DNA from: G963663315 sp965214205
GTDB taxonomy: Bacteria > Pseudomonadota > Gammaproteobacteria > Arenicellales > Poriferihabitantaceae
NCBI GenBank assembly: GCA_965214205.1
Contig: OZ243941.1
Span: 868,001 to 932,000 of the forward strand
DNA: 64,000 nucleotides
Direction: 5' to 3'
This document shows, one piece after another, positions 27,640 to 36,920 of the stretch (position 1 is the first letter of the stretch; each line of letters starts with the position of its first letter). Below the pieces are notes generated by a model. The model did no database searches. It was not told the origin of the DNA and worked only from the letters and a program-made list of their open reading frames with translations. A program made the position numbers and the translations under genes.

Positions 27640-28259
27640 TGCGGCTCCCGGTCAGCGGAGGAAGGGGTTTCTGATTTCATTTTCACGATTCGCAGCCGGT
27701 CTTCACGTTTCACCAGCACCTGCTCTGCGGGGTTGATATATTTGGTCTCAGGGCGTCTTCTCATGGTCAGCGCAATCGCTGCGATAATCGCGACCAGAAG
27801 GATCAGCGCGGCAATTTCAAACGCGAAAACATAATGGGTATACAACTGTCCGCCCAGTTCCTTCGAGTTGCTGTAGCCGGCGCCGGGGTCGGACGGCGGA
27901 CTGTAGTCGCTCGCGCCAAAGGAGCCATACAACACCAGCGCCATTTCAACCACAAGCAGAACCGCGACCAGGGAGCCAATCGGCAGATAACGGGTGAACC
28001 CGGAGCGCAGTTTGGCGAGATCAATATCCAGCATCATCACGACGAACAGGAACAGGACCATCACCGCCCCGACATAGACCAGCACCAGGACAATGGCCAG
28101 GAACTCGGCCTGTAGGGTAATCCAGATGCAGGCCGCGCTGAAAAACGCCAGTACCAGAAACAACGCGGATTTGACCGGGTTGCGGATGGTCACCACCATC
28201 ATGGCCGCGAAGACCAGAATCGCGCTGAATACATAAAAGGCTGTTTGCAGAATGGTCAT
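27636..28259 (-). CDS. nuoJ: NADH-quinone oxidoreductase subunit J
   Basis: Membrane subunit of complex I, 207 residues with five predicted spans. The conserved pi-bulge helix region reads VLVYVGAVMVLFLFVVMML. The C-terminal tail is hydrophilic and ends in a charged segment. It begins 8 bases after nuoI and overlaps nuoK. Confidence 0.95.
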   Translation of the reverse strand: MTILQTAFYVFSAILVFAAMMVVTIRNPVKSALFLVLAFFSAACIWITLQAEFLAIVLVLVYVGAVMVLFLFVVMMLDIDLAKLRSGFTRYLPIGSLVAVLLVVEMALVLYGSFGASDYSPPSDPGAGYSNSKELGGQLYTHYVFAFEIAALILLVAIIAAIALTMRRRPETKYINPAEQVLVKREDRLRIVKMKSETPSSADREPQ

Positions 28260-28267
28260 CGTCCGAT

Positions 28268-28759
28268 TTATCTGTAGACTGAATCCTGTTTACGCGCGGC
28301 GGCGATCTCGGCTTCGTAGCGGTCGCCTACTTCCAGCAGTCCCTGTTTGTCGATCACCCGTTCCACGTTCTCTTCCATGTGGAATTCATGAATATCGGTC
28401 ATCACGATTGAATCCACCGGGCAGGCTTCCTCACAAAACCCGCAGTAAACGCACTTGAACAGGTCGATATCATAACGGGTAGTGCGGCGGGTGCCGTCCT
28501 CGCGTTCTTCGGAATCAATGGTGATGGCCAGCGCCGGGCATACCGCTTCGCACAGTTTGCACGCGATGCAGCGTTCCTCGCCATTGGGGTAGCGCCGCAG
28601 CGCGTGCAGGCCACGGAAGCGCGGGGACTTCGGTGTTTTTTCCTCCGGATACATGATGGTCGTTTTCTTGTTGAAAAGCTGACGGCCGGTTACACCCAAT
28701 CCCTTCCTCAGTTCCTGCAGGGAAAAGGTTTTATAGAGTTGTTTGAGATCCAGAGCCAT
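28268..28759 (-). CDS. nuoI: NADH-quinone oxidoreductase subunit I
   Basis: Carries the two 4Fe-4S clusters (N6a and N6b) between the peripheral arm and NuoB. The 163-residue protein has the two ferredoxin motifs CIACKLCEAVCP and CVYCGFCEEACPVDSI. An N-terminal amphipathic stretch (KKTTIMYPEEK region) is typical of the proteobacterial form. Confidence 0.97.
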   Translation of the reverse strand: MALDLKQLYKTFSLQELRKGLGVTGRQLFNKKTTIMYPEEKTPKSPRFRGLHALRRYPNGEERCIACKLCEAVCPALAITIDSEEREDGTRRTTRYDIDLFKCVYCGFCEEACPVDSIVMTDIHEFHMEENVERVIDKQGLLEVGDRYEAEIAAARKQDSVYR

Positions 28760-28790
28760 GTTGTATACCTGTAATTACGTATCCATACCG

Positions 28791-29837
28791 TTATGCAAAA
28801 ATAAAGCCGAGTGGCGTGTAGAACTTTCCCAGACCAATTACGACAATCCATACCAGAGTAACCGGGATCAGGACTTTCCAGCCAAGGCGCATGATCTGAT
28901 CGTATCGGTAGCGGGGAAAGGTCGCGCGAAACCACAGGAACAGGAATGCCACCGCGGCGGTTTTCGATCCGAACCAGAACAGCCCGGGGAACCAAGTGAA
29001 CGGCGCCACGTCAACCGGCGGTAGCCACCCTCCCAGAAACATCAACACGGTGAGCGCCGCGATCAGAATCATATTGGCGTATTCCGCCAGGAAAAACACC
29101 GCGAAACCCATGCCGGAATATTCGACATGGAATCCGGCGACAATTTCTGACTCGCCTTCCGCCACATCAAACGGCGCGCGATTGGTCTCCGCCACCCCGG
29201 AAATGAAATACACGACGAACAGCGGCAGCAGGGGCAGCCAGTACCACTGCCAGAAGCCACCGGATTGGTGTATCACGATTTCTCTCAGATTCAGGCTGCC
29301 GGCGACCATCAGCACGCCCACCAGGGCAAACCCCATGGCGATTTCGTAGGCGACGATCTGTGCGGCGGAGCGCATCGCGCCCAGAAAGGCATATTTGGAA
29401 TTCGATGCCCAGCCCGCCACAATCACGCCATAGACCCCCATCGAGGTCAGGGCGAGCACATACAACAGACTGGCGTCAATGTTGGCCAGTACCAGCGAGT
29501 CGGTAAATGGCACCACGGCCCAGGCTGCAAGCGCTGGCGCCAGGGAAAGAATCGGCGCGATCAGAAACAGGTAACGGTTCGATTTGTGCGGGATGATGAT
29601 TTCCTTGAACATCAGTTTGACCGAATCCGCAATCGGTTGCGCCCAGCCCTTGATTCCGACCCGATTCGGTCCGACCCGAGTCTGCATATAGCCGATTACC
29701 TTGCGTTCCGCAAAAGTAAACCAGGCCACGCAGGCCATCAAAGGCGCTATGATCAGAGTGATCTTCAGCATGATCCAGCCGAGCTGCTGCAGACTGTCCG
29801 GCAGCCATCCGGTCATTGAGAAATAGAAATCAACCAT
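28791..29837 (-). CDS. nuoH: NADH-quinone oxidoreductase subunit H
   Basis: The quinone-chamber membrane subunit of complex I, 348 residues and eight spans. ERKVIGYMQTRVGPNRVG is the family signature, and AETNRAPFDVAEGESEIVAGFHVEYSG contains the conserved acidic loop; only short parts are quoted. It overlaps nuoG by 8 bases. Confidence 0.97.
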   Translation of the reverse strand: MVDFYFSMTGWLPDSLQQLGWIMLKITLIIAPLMACVAWFTFAERKVIGYMQTRVGPNRVGIKGWAQPIADSVKLMFKEIIIPHKSNRYLFLIAPILSLAPALAAWAVVPFTDSLVLANIDASLLYVLALTSMGVYGVIVAGWASNSKYAFLGAMRSAAQIVAYEIAMGFALVGVLMVAGSLNLREIVIHQSGGFWQWYWLPLLPLFVVYFISGVAETNRAPFDVAEGESEIVAGFHVEYSGMGFAVFFLAEYANMILIAALTVLMFLGGWLPPVDVAPFTWFPGLFWFGSKTAAVAFLFLWFRATFPRYRYDQIMRLGWKVLIPVTLVWIVVIGLGKFYTPLGFIFA

Positions 29838-32229
29838 CAGGCTTTGCCATCCTGAGCGCTTTCAGAACATTGACCATGGTATGGATTCCCAGGCCAGCCG
29901 TTTCATGAAATCCGACGGGAACATGGACACAATTTTCCATCAGGCGCCGGTTCAGTCTGAGCGGCAGACGGATATGGTCGGCTCCGTTCCCGCCTTCTCC
30001 GCCCGCATGTACGACCACTTCACCGCCTTCGTCCAGCCCCAGCCTTGAAGCCGTGGTGGGATGGATGGATACCGCCGGCGCGGGATTGTCGGCGGTGCGC
30101 TGGAGCGCATCCGCATTGCGCAGCGTGACCTCGCCGCGGTACATCGGCATATCCGTGATTCGCGGCAGTCCGTCGGCGTTGGCGGCGGACGCGGATAACA
30201 ACGGGCTGATTCGGCGCTGTGTGGAACGCGCGTTCGGTTGTATATCGTCCATTCCGGTCGCTGACCGGATTTCCGCCATGACATCGTCGAGCGTGATGAA
30301 GTCGAATCCATCGCAGCGCAGGAAATTGCCGAGCACCCGCAGTACCTTCCAGGCGGGCCGGGACTGCCCTGCGGGACTAGCCGCAACTTCGGCCGTCTGC
30401 ACCCGGCCTTCGCAGTTGATGAAAGTACCGGCAGACTCGGTAAAAGCGGCGACCGGCAACAGCACATCCGCGTATTCACTGACCGAATCACTTTGGAACG
30501 CGCTCATCTGGACGACGAAGCGCGCATGGTTCATCGCGGCTGCCGCCGCCTTTCCGTCGATACAATCGAGTTCGGGTTCACAGCCGAGCAAGACAAAGCC
30601 CTGTAGTCCCCCGGTCAGCATGTCATGGAGGTTTTTGCCATTGGCCTGAGGCCGGCAATTCGCGATATGCCCGGCCACACTGTTGCCTGGCGCCAGGATG
30701 GCCAGTTTGCAGCCTGCCGCGTCGGCAATCCAGTCGGCGATGGCCCTGATTACGCTGGCGTCCGGATGCTGCTGGGCCGATGTCCCCAGAATGATCAGCC
30801 CGTTGCCACCCGCGTCAACCAGATTCTGCGCGGATAGCCGCATGCCGGGATTGTCCCCGGCCAGCGCCCGGATGTCTTCGGGCAGTTCAACCGACTGGGT
30901 TGCGGCGACATCCGTCGCAACCTCCGCGAGCCGGGATATCATCGCCCGCCCGACCCCGAAAGCGGATTCGGCCAAGCCAAAATTCAAATCATAATCCATC
31001 GGATTGATGGCGCTGATCTGAGTTCGGCCGGCCAGGAAGCCCTGCCGGATTTTCAGGGAAAGCAACGGCTGTTCCTTGCGGATATTGGAACCCACCAGCA
31101 GGACGGCCTGTTGTTTGTCATAGTCGCGGACGGCCGCTTCCGACGCGGGGAAGGCCGGGGCGATATCATCGTCCCGAAAGTCGCACTGTTGCACACGATG
31201 GTCCACGTTTTCACTGCCCAGTCCCCGCAGTAGCTTCTGCAACAGGTAGAACTCCTCCAGCGTCGACGCGTGACTCGCGATTCCGCCGATGTCATCGGCC
31301 GATCCGGCATCGATAATGGTTCGCAGTCCCCCGGCGGCAAAGGTCAGGGCGGTTTCCCAGTCAGTTGCCCGCCAGCGGCCGTTTTCCCGGATCATCGGTT
31401 CGAGCAGGCGCCGCTCACTGTTGACCGCTTCATAGGAAAAGCGGTCCCGATCCGCCAGCCAGCATTCGTTGATCGCGGGATTTTCAATCGGCAGAACCCG
31501 TTCAACCTGCCCCCGGAGCGTCTGGACATTGATATTGGCTCCGAGGCAATCGTGCGGGCTGATGGCCGAGTGGTTTTCCAACTCCCAGGAACGCGCGGCG
31601 AAACGATAGGGTCTGGACGTGAGGGCGCCGACCGGACACAGATCAATGATATTGCCCGAAACTTCAGAATTCACCGGGCGGCTGAGGAAGGTGGTGATTT
31701 TGGCGTGTTCGCCGCGGCCCGGCATGCCCATTTCAACCACCCCGGCGACCTCCTCGCCGAAACGTACACAGCGCGTACAATGAATGCAGCGTGTCATTTC
31801 GGTGGCGACCAGAGGCCCGATGTCATAATTCGGAACCACTCGTTTGGCTTCCATGAAGCGCGAATCATCGCCGCCGTACCCCATCGCCTGATCCTGCAGG
31901 GGGCACTCTCCGCCCTGGTCGCAAACCGGACAATCCAGCGGATGATTGATCAGCAGGAATTCCATCGTGCCCTTCTGGGCTTCGTGCGCCAGTTTCGACC
32001 GGGTAAAGACCTTCATGCCGTCGTTGACCGGAGTCGCGCAGGCCGGCATCGGCTTCGGCGCCCGTTCCACTTCCACCAGACACATCCGGCAATTCGCCGC
32101 GACCGACAGTTTTTCATGGTAGCAGAATCGGGGGATATAAATGTCATTGCGGTCGGTGACGCGAATCAGCATTTCGCCCGCCTCGGCCTCGAGTTCCCTG
32201 CCGTCCACTTCGATTTTTATCGTACTCAT
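29830..32229 (-). CDS. nuoG: NADH-quinone oxidoreductase subunit G
   Basis: The large Fe-S subunit of the complex I peripheral arm, 799 residues. In order it has the 2Fe-2S site (CYHEKLSVAANCRMC), the His-ligated 4Fe-4S site (HPLDCPVCDQGGECPLQD), a second 4Fe-4S motif (CIHCTRCVRF), and a long molybdopterin-oxidoreductase-like C-terminal region that lacks cofactor. Length is slightly below the E. coli protein (908) and matches the alpha/gamma intermediate forms. It lies 9 bases after nuoF. Confidence 0.96.
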   Translation of the reverse strand: MSTIKIEVDGRELEAEAGEMLIRVTDRNDIYIPRFCYHEKLSVAANCRMCLVEVERAPKPMPACATPVNDGMKVFTRSKLAHEAQKGTMEFLLINHPLDCPVCDQGGECPLQDQAMGYGGDDSRFMEAKRVVPNYDIGPLVATEMTRCIHCTRCVRFGEEVAGVVEMGMPGRGEHAKITTFLSRPVNSEVSGNIIDLCPVGALTSRPYRFAARSWELENHSAISPHDCLGANINVQTLRGQVERVLPIENPAINECWLADRDRFSYEAVNSERRLLEPMIRENGRWRATDWETALTFAAGGLRTIIDAGSADDIGGIASHASTLEEFYLLQKLLRGLGSENVDHRVQQCDFRDDDIAPAFPASEAAVRDYDKQQAVLLVGSNIRKEQPLLSLKIRQGFLAGRTQISAINPMDYDLNFGLAESAFGVGRAMISRLAEVATDVAATQSVELPEDIRALAGDNPGMRLSAQNLVDAGGNGLIILGTSAQQHPDASVIRAIADWIADAAGCKLAILAPGNSVAGHIANCRPQANGKNLHDMLTGGLQGFVLLGCEPELDCIDGKAAAAAMNHARFVVQMSAFQSDSVSEYADVLLPVAAFTESAGTFINCEGRVQTAEVAASPAGQSRPAWKVLRVLGNFLRCDGFDFITLDDVMAEIRSATGMDDIQPNARSTQRRISPLLSASAANADGLPRITDMPMYRGEVTLRNADALQRTADNPAPAVSIHPTTASRLGLDEGGEVVVHAGGEGGNGADHIRLPLRLNRRLMENCVHVPVGFHETAGLGIHTMVNVLKALRMAKPDG

Positions 32230-32238
32230 CGCTTGCCG

Positions 32239-33543
32239 TTACCTGATTTTCGCTTCGAACTCATGCCGGAAATGCGCAAGGAAACTCTGCACAGGCCAGG
32301 CCGCCGCGTCACCCAGCGCACAGATGGTGCGGCCTTCTATCCGGTTGGCGACATCGAGCAGGGTATCCAGGTCTTCAGCCCTGCCGTGTCCTGAATCAAT
32401 GCGTTTCAAAATGCGGTACAACCAGCCAGTGCCTTCACGACAGGGCGTGCACTGGCCGCAGGACTCTTCGTAGTAGAAATACGCGATGCGTTTCAGGATT
32501 TTCACCATGTCGGTGGTTTCATCCATGACGATCACAGAGCCGGCGCCGACCGCGGAGCCGTGTTTTTGCAGGGAATCGTAATCCATATTCGCCTGCATGA
32601 TATTTTCCGCCGGCATGACCGGTACCGACGACCCGCCGGGGATCACGGCTTTCAACTTGCGGCCCTTCCAGACTCCGCCCGCCATTTCCAGCAATTCACG
32701 AAAGGGCGTGCCCATCCGGACCTCATAATTTCCCGGGCGCTCCACATGACCGGTCACCGAAAACACCTTGACCCCTCCGGCGTTTTCGACCCCCAGTTGC
32801 TTGAACCATGTGCCATCCATCCAGTCGCCGTTCGCCCTTAGAATTGCTGGCACGGAGGCGAAGGACTCGGTATTGTTGATCGTGGTCGGCTTGCCGTACA
32901 GACCGAACGCGGCCGGGAAGGGGGGCTTGAAGCGCGGTTCGCCTTTTTTGCCTTCCAGCGAATTGAGCAGCGCGGTTTCCTCGCCGCAGATGTAGGCTCC
33001 CGCGCCCAGATGGTTGTACAGATCGAAATCGAAGCCCGAACCAAACAGGTCGCGGCCCAGCAGACCAGCCTGATAAGCCTCCCTTACGGCCTCCTCCATG
33101 ACTTCGTAGGGTTCCCAGAATTCGCCGCGGATATAGTTGTAACCCACTGTTGCGCCCATCACATAACCGCCAATGGTCATCCCCTCGATCAGGGCATGGG
33201 GATTCAGCCGCATGATATCCCGGTCCTTGCAGGTGCCGGGCTCGCCTTCGTCGGAATTACAGACCACATATTTCTGCGCGGGCGAACTGCGAGGCATGAA
33301 ACTCCATTTCACCCCCACCGGAAACCCGGCCCCGCCCCGCCCCCGGATGTTCGATTGCTTGATGGTACCAATAATTTCGGTATGCGGTATCTGGCCTGCG
33401 AGTACTTTTTCCAATGCCTGGTAGCCACCGTTCGCGCGGTAGCTTTGCAGTGTCCAGGGTTTTTCGATGGCCGGGTCAGGCAGGCTGATATTGCATGCCC
33501 TGCGCAGGGAACTGAACCGGTCGGCGATCAATGGCTGGTTCAT
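32239..33543 (-). CDS. nuoF: NADH-quinone oxidoreductase subunit F
   Basis: The NADH- and FMN-binding subunit of complex I. The FMN/NADH region shows RGRGGAGFPVGVKW and GAGAYICGEETALLNSLEGK; the N3 cluster motif is CGQCTPCREGTGW. The frame is open further upstream, but the ATG at 33543 overlaps the nuoE stop (ATGA) and gives the expected 434 residues, so that start is chosen. Confidence 0.97.
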   Translation of the reverse strand: MNQPLIADRFSSLRRACNISLPDPAIEKPWTLQSYRANGGYQALEKVLAGQIPHTEIIGTIKQSNIRGRGGAGFPVGVKWSFMPRSSPAQKYVVCNSDEGEPGTCKDRDIMRLNPHALIEGMTIGGYVMGATVGYNYIRGEFWEPYEVMEEAVREAYQAGLLGRDLFGSGFDFDLYNHLGAGAYICGEETALLNSLEGKKGEPRFKPPFPAAFGLYGKPTTINNTESFASVPAILRANGDWMDGTWFKQLGVENAGGVKVFSVTGHVERPGNYEVRMGTPFRELLEMAGGVWKGRKLKAVIPGGSSVPVMPAENIMQANMDYDSLQKHGSAVGAGSVIVMDETTDMVKILKRIAYFYYEESCGQCTPCREGTGWLYRILKRIDSGHGRAEDLDTLLDVANRIEGRTICALGDAAAWPVQSFLAHFRHEFEAKIR

Positions 33544-34037
33544 GTCAGCGCCTCGAGAATCTGGTCCACTTTGTCCGGGGTCAGGTCTTCGTAGTAATCC
33601 CGCCCGATCTGCATCATCGGCGCTCCGGCGCAGGCGGCCAGGCATTCCACTTCCTTCAGGGTAAAGCGGCCGTCGGCAGTGGTTTCGCCAAATTTGATGC
33701 CGAGCTTTTGCTGCAGGTGAGCGACGATCTCATCCGAGCCGCGCAACATGCAGGAAATATTGGTGCACAGACACACCTTATGTCTGCCGACCGGGCTCAG
33801 ATCATACATGGAATAGAAGGTCGCGACCTCGTAAGCCTTGATCGGCGGCACCCCGATGATGCCGGCGACGTGTTCGATCAACTCTCCACTTAGCCAGCCA
33901 TGCTCGTCCTGGGCGATGCGCAGGGCGGCCAGCAGCGCGGACCGACGTTGGTCCGCCGGATATTTTCCCAGCTCATGGCTGATCTGTTGCATGGATGCGT
34001 CGCACAGCCGGGAAGGATGGGTACAATCTGACGCCAT
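33540..34037 (-). CDS. nuoE: NADH-quinone oxidoreductase subunit E
   Basis: Thioredoxin-like 2Fe-2S subunit (N1a cluster) of complex I, 165 residues. The four cysteines are visible in VCLCTNISCMLRG and VECLAACAGAPMM. It is 3 bases after nuoD and overlaps the nuoF start. Confidence 0.97.
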   Translation of the reverse strand: MASDCTHPSRLCDASMQQISHELGKYPADQRRSALLAALRIAQDEHGWLSGELIEHVAGIIGVPPIKAYEVATFYSMYDLSPVGRHKVCLCTNISCMLRGSDEIVAHLQQKLGIKFGETTADGRFTLKEVECLAACAGAPMMQIGRDYYEDLTPDKVDQILEALT

Positions 34038-34040
34038 GGT

Positions 34041-35294
34041 CTATCTGTCTATCTCTCCGAACACGATATCCTGGGTGCCGATGATCGCGACCATGTCGGC
34101 CAGCATGTGACCACTGGACATTTCATGCAGGGCGGCCAGGTGAGCGAAACCGGGCGCCCGGATCTTGACCCGGTAGGGCTTGTTGGCGCCGTCCGAAACC
34201 AGATAAATACCGAATTCCCCCTTGGGGTGTTCGATGGCCGCGTAGGCTTCCCCGGCCGGTACGCAATAACCTTCGGTGAACAACTTGAAGTGATGGATCA
34301 GGGATTCCATGTCGCCCTTCATGTTTTCCCGCGAAGGCGGGGTCAGCTTGTGATCATCGAGAATGACCGGTCCCGGATTATTTCGCAGCCAGTCAATGCA
34401 CTGTCTGATGATGCGGTTGGACTGGCGCATTTCCTCGACCCGCACCAGATAGCGGTCATAGCAGTCGCCATTCGTACCAACCGGAATATCAAAATCCATG
34501 CGCTCATACACTTCATAGGGCTGTTTTTTTCGCAAGTCCCATTCTATTCCCGAACCTCTCAGCATGGCGCCGCTGAAGCCCAGCGCCCTGGCCCGTTCAG
34601 GCTCCACAATGCCGATGTCCACTGTCCTCTGTTTCCAGATGCGGTTATCGCTCAACAGGGTTTCATATTCGTCCACACAGGCCGGGAACCGCTCGGTAAA
34701 GGCTTCGATGAAATCAAGCAATGAGCCTTCCCGGTCTTCGTTTCGAGCCAGAGTTTCAGTCTCGGAGTGCCGCTTGTCAGGGGCGTATTTCGGCATCTGG
34801 TCTGGTAAATCCCGATACACTCCGCCGGGCCGGTAATAGGTGGCGTGCATCCGCGCGCCGGACACCGCCTCGTAACAATCCATCAGGTCTTCCCTTTCAC
34901 GGAAACAGTACAGGAATACGGTCATGGCGCCGACATCCAGAGCGTGGGCGCCCAGCCACAGGCAGTGATTCAGGATACGGGTGACCTCATCGAACAGCAC
35001 CCGGATATATTGTGCGCGAAGCGGTATTTCGATGCCGAGCATCTTCTCGATTGCCAGCACATAGGCATGCTCGTTACACATCATCGAGACATAATCGAGG
35101 CGGTCCATATAACCGATACTCTGGTTATAAGGCTTGGTCTCCGCCAGCTTCTCCGTACCTCGATGCAGCAAGCCGATATGCGGGTCACAGCGTTCAATCA
35201 CCTCGCCGTCCATTTCCATGATGATTCTGAGCACGCCGTGCGCCGCCGGATGCTGTGGCCCGAAATTCATCGTATAGTTGCGGATCTCGGCCAT
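34041..35294 (-). CDS. nuoD: NADH-quinone oxidoreductase subunit D
   Basis: The 49-kDa-type subunit of complex I that shapes the quinone site, 417 residues. NFGPQHPAAHGVLR at the N-terminus and HIGLLHRGTEKLAE are family signatures. It is separate from nuoC here, unlike the fused nuoCD of enterobacteria, and shares one base with the nuoC stop. Confidence 0.97.
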   Translation of the reverse strand: MAEIRNYTMNFGPQHPAAHGVLRIIMEMDGEVIERCDPHIGLLHRGTEKLAETKPYNQSIGYMDRLDYVSMMCNEHAYVLAIEKMLGIEIPLRAQYIRVLFDEVTRILNHCLWLGAHALDVGAMTVFLYCFREREDLMDCYEAVSGARMHATYYRPGGVYRDLPDQMPKYAPDKRHSETETLARNEDREGSLLDFIEAFTERFPACVDEYETLLSDNRIWKQRTVDIGIVEPERARALGFSGAMLRGSGIEWDLRKKQPYEVYERMDFDIPVGTNGDCYDRYLVRVEEMRQSNRIIRQCIDWLRNNPGPVILDDHKLTPPSRENMKGDMESLIHHFKLFTEGYCVPAGEAYAAIEHPKGEFGIYLVSDGANKPYRVKIRAPGFAHLAALHEMSSGHMLADMVAIIGTQDIVFGEIDR

Positions 35295-35914
35295 CAGTCC
35301 GACGCCTCGACCGGGCCGGAACCGGCGAATGTATCCTTACGAATGGTTCGTGGAACCAGGATACGATCCTCAATCGTGACGGGCTGATAGATGACCCGCC
35401 CCTGTTCTTCATCGAAGCGCATTTCGACCTGGCCCGACAACGGGAAATCCTTGCGGAACGGATGACCGATAAAGCCGTAATCCGTCAACAGACGGCGCAA
35501 GTCGGGGTGTCCGTTAAAAATGATGCCGTACAGGTCAAAGGCTTCGCGCTCGAACCAGTCTGCCGAGGGCCAGACATCAATCACCGAGTCGATGATCGGC
35601 TGCTGGTCGTCCAGATCACAGCGCAGTCGAATGCGCTGGTTGTTGTCAATCGACATCAAATGATAGACCACCGCGTAACGGCTGCCCGACCAGGGGTCGC
35701 CGCCTTCCTGGCCCCAGGTGGAGTAGTCCATACCGCAAAGATCAATCAACTGATCGAACCGGGTTTGCGGGTCGTCCCGCAGGCGGTTGCAGACATCGGT
35801 AATCGCCTGAGGCCGGATTTCGCAGGTCAGTTCACCCAGCCGGATTTTGCTGGCGACCAGAGCTTCGCCGAGCGATTCGGCCAGGTACCCGGACAAGGCG
35901 GACAGGCTCATCAT
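35294..35914 (-). CDS. nuoC: NADH-quinone oxidoreductase subunit C
   Basis: The 30-kDa-type scaffold subunit of complex I, 206 residues. The signature ERESFDLYGI-like stretch reads EREAFDLYGIIFNGHPDLRR, followed by LTDYGFIGHPFRKDFPLSG. A separate nuoC gene is the ancestral arrangement. Confidence 0.96.
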   Translation of the reverse strand: MMSLSALSGYLAESLGEALVASKIRLGELTCEIRPQAITDVCNRLRDDPQTRFDQLIDLCGMDYSTWGQEGGDPWSGSRYAVVYHLMSIDNNQRIRLRCDLDDQQPIIDSVIDVWPSADWFEREAFDLYGIIFNGHPDLRRLLTDYGFIGHPFRKDFPLSGQVEMRFDEEQGRVIYQPVTIEDRILVPRTIRKDTFAGSGPVEASD

Positions 35915-35932
35915 GTCAAATGGTTCCGTAAA

Positions 35933-36430
35933 TCAGGCTGCTGACACCACTGCCGGCCGCGCGATCGTACTGGTTTTCCTGATTTTTTTCTGTAATTGCA
36001 GGACACCGTAAATCAATGCTTCGGCGGTAGGAGGGCAGCCAGGGACATATACATCCACCGGTATGATGCGGTCGCAGCCCCGCACTACGGAATAGGAATA
36101 ATGGTAATAACCGCCGCCATTGGCGCAGGACCCCATCGAGATGACCCAGCGCGGTTCGGCCATCTGGTCGTATACCTTGCGCAGGGCGGGCGCCATCTTG
36201 TTGGTCAGGGTGCCGGCCACGATCATGACGTCAGATTGTCTCGGGCTCGGCCTGAATATAACGCCGAAGCGGTCGAGATCATAGCGGGCCGCCCCCGCCT
36301 GCATCATTTCGACCGCGCAACAGGCCAGACCGAAAGTCATCGGCCACATTGAACCGGTTCGCGCCCAGTTGATCAGGTCGTCCAGCCTGGCTGTCGCGAA
36401 TCCTTCCTGCAAGGTGCCTTCGAGCGCCAT
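35933..36430 (-). CDS. nuoB: NADH-quinone oxidoreductase subunit B
   Basis: Holds the terminal N2 4Fe-4S cluster of complex I. The 165-residue protein shows the tandem cysteines in GLACCAVEM and the further ligands in GSCANGGGYYHYSYSV and VPGCPPTAEAL. It lies 5 bases after nuoA. Confidence 0.97.
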   Translation of the reverse strand: MALEGTLQEGFATARLDDLINWARTGSMWPMTFGLACCAVEMMQAGAARYDLDRFGVIFRPSPRQSDVMIVAGTLTNKMAPALRKVYDQMAEPRWVISMGSCANGGGYYHYSYSVVRGCDRIIPVDVYVPGCPPTAEALIYGVLQLQKKIRKTSTIARPAVVSAA

Positions 36431-36435
36431 CTAAT

Positions 36436-36792
36436 CTACTCCCATTCCAGCGCGCCCTTTTTCCATTCATAGATGAACCCGACCACCAGGACCCCGAGAA
36501 ACAACATCATCGCCCAGAACCCGAACACGCCGATTTCATCGAGCACAATTGCCCACGGAAACAGAAACGCAATTTCAAGATCAAAAATAATAAACAGGAT
36601 GGCAACCAGATAATAGCGGATGTCAAATTTCATCCGGGAATCCTCGAATGCCTCGAATCCGCACTCGTAGGGCGAATTCTTCTGTTCGTCAGGCTTGCTC
36701 GGGGCTAGTATTTTCCCCGCCGACATAGCGATTACACCGACGGCGATGCTGACGATGATAAATAACAGGATCGGTAAATAATCGGTTAGCAA
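36436..36792 (-). CDS. nuoA: NADH-quinone oxidoreductase subunit A
   Basis: Three-helix membrane subunit of complex I, 118 residues. SPYECGFEAFEDSRMKFDIRYY is the conserved quinone-chamber loop with its cysteine, and FDLEIAFLFPWA follows; only short parts are quoted. As first gene of the operon its promoter should lie within 36793-36920, but I could not pick a convincing hexamer pair. Confidence 0.96.
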   Translation of the reverse strand: MLTDYLPILLFIIVSIAVGVIAMSAGKILAPSKPDEQKNSPYECGFEAFEDSRMKFDIRYYLVAILFIIFDLEIAFLFPWAIVLDEIGVFGFWAMMLFLGVLVVGFIYEWKKGALEWE

Positions 36793-36920
36793 AACAAACT
36801 CTGTTCAGTTCACTGGCCTGTCCGGGTCTGCCCCGGCGTAAAACCGTTATTCTAAATCATTTGACCGGAAAAAACCCGGTATCGGCGAGACAATTGCAGG
36901 CTATCGAGTACCACACACGA

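Noticed and set aside
31270..32394. Plus-strand 374-codon frame opposite nuoG
   Set aside because: Shadow of nuoG; no domain pattern.
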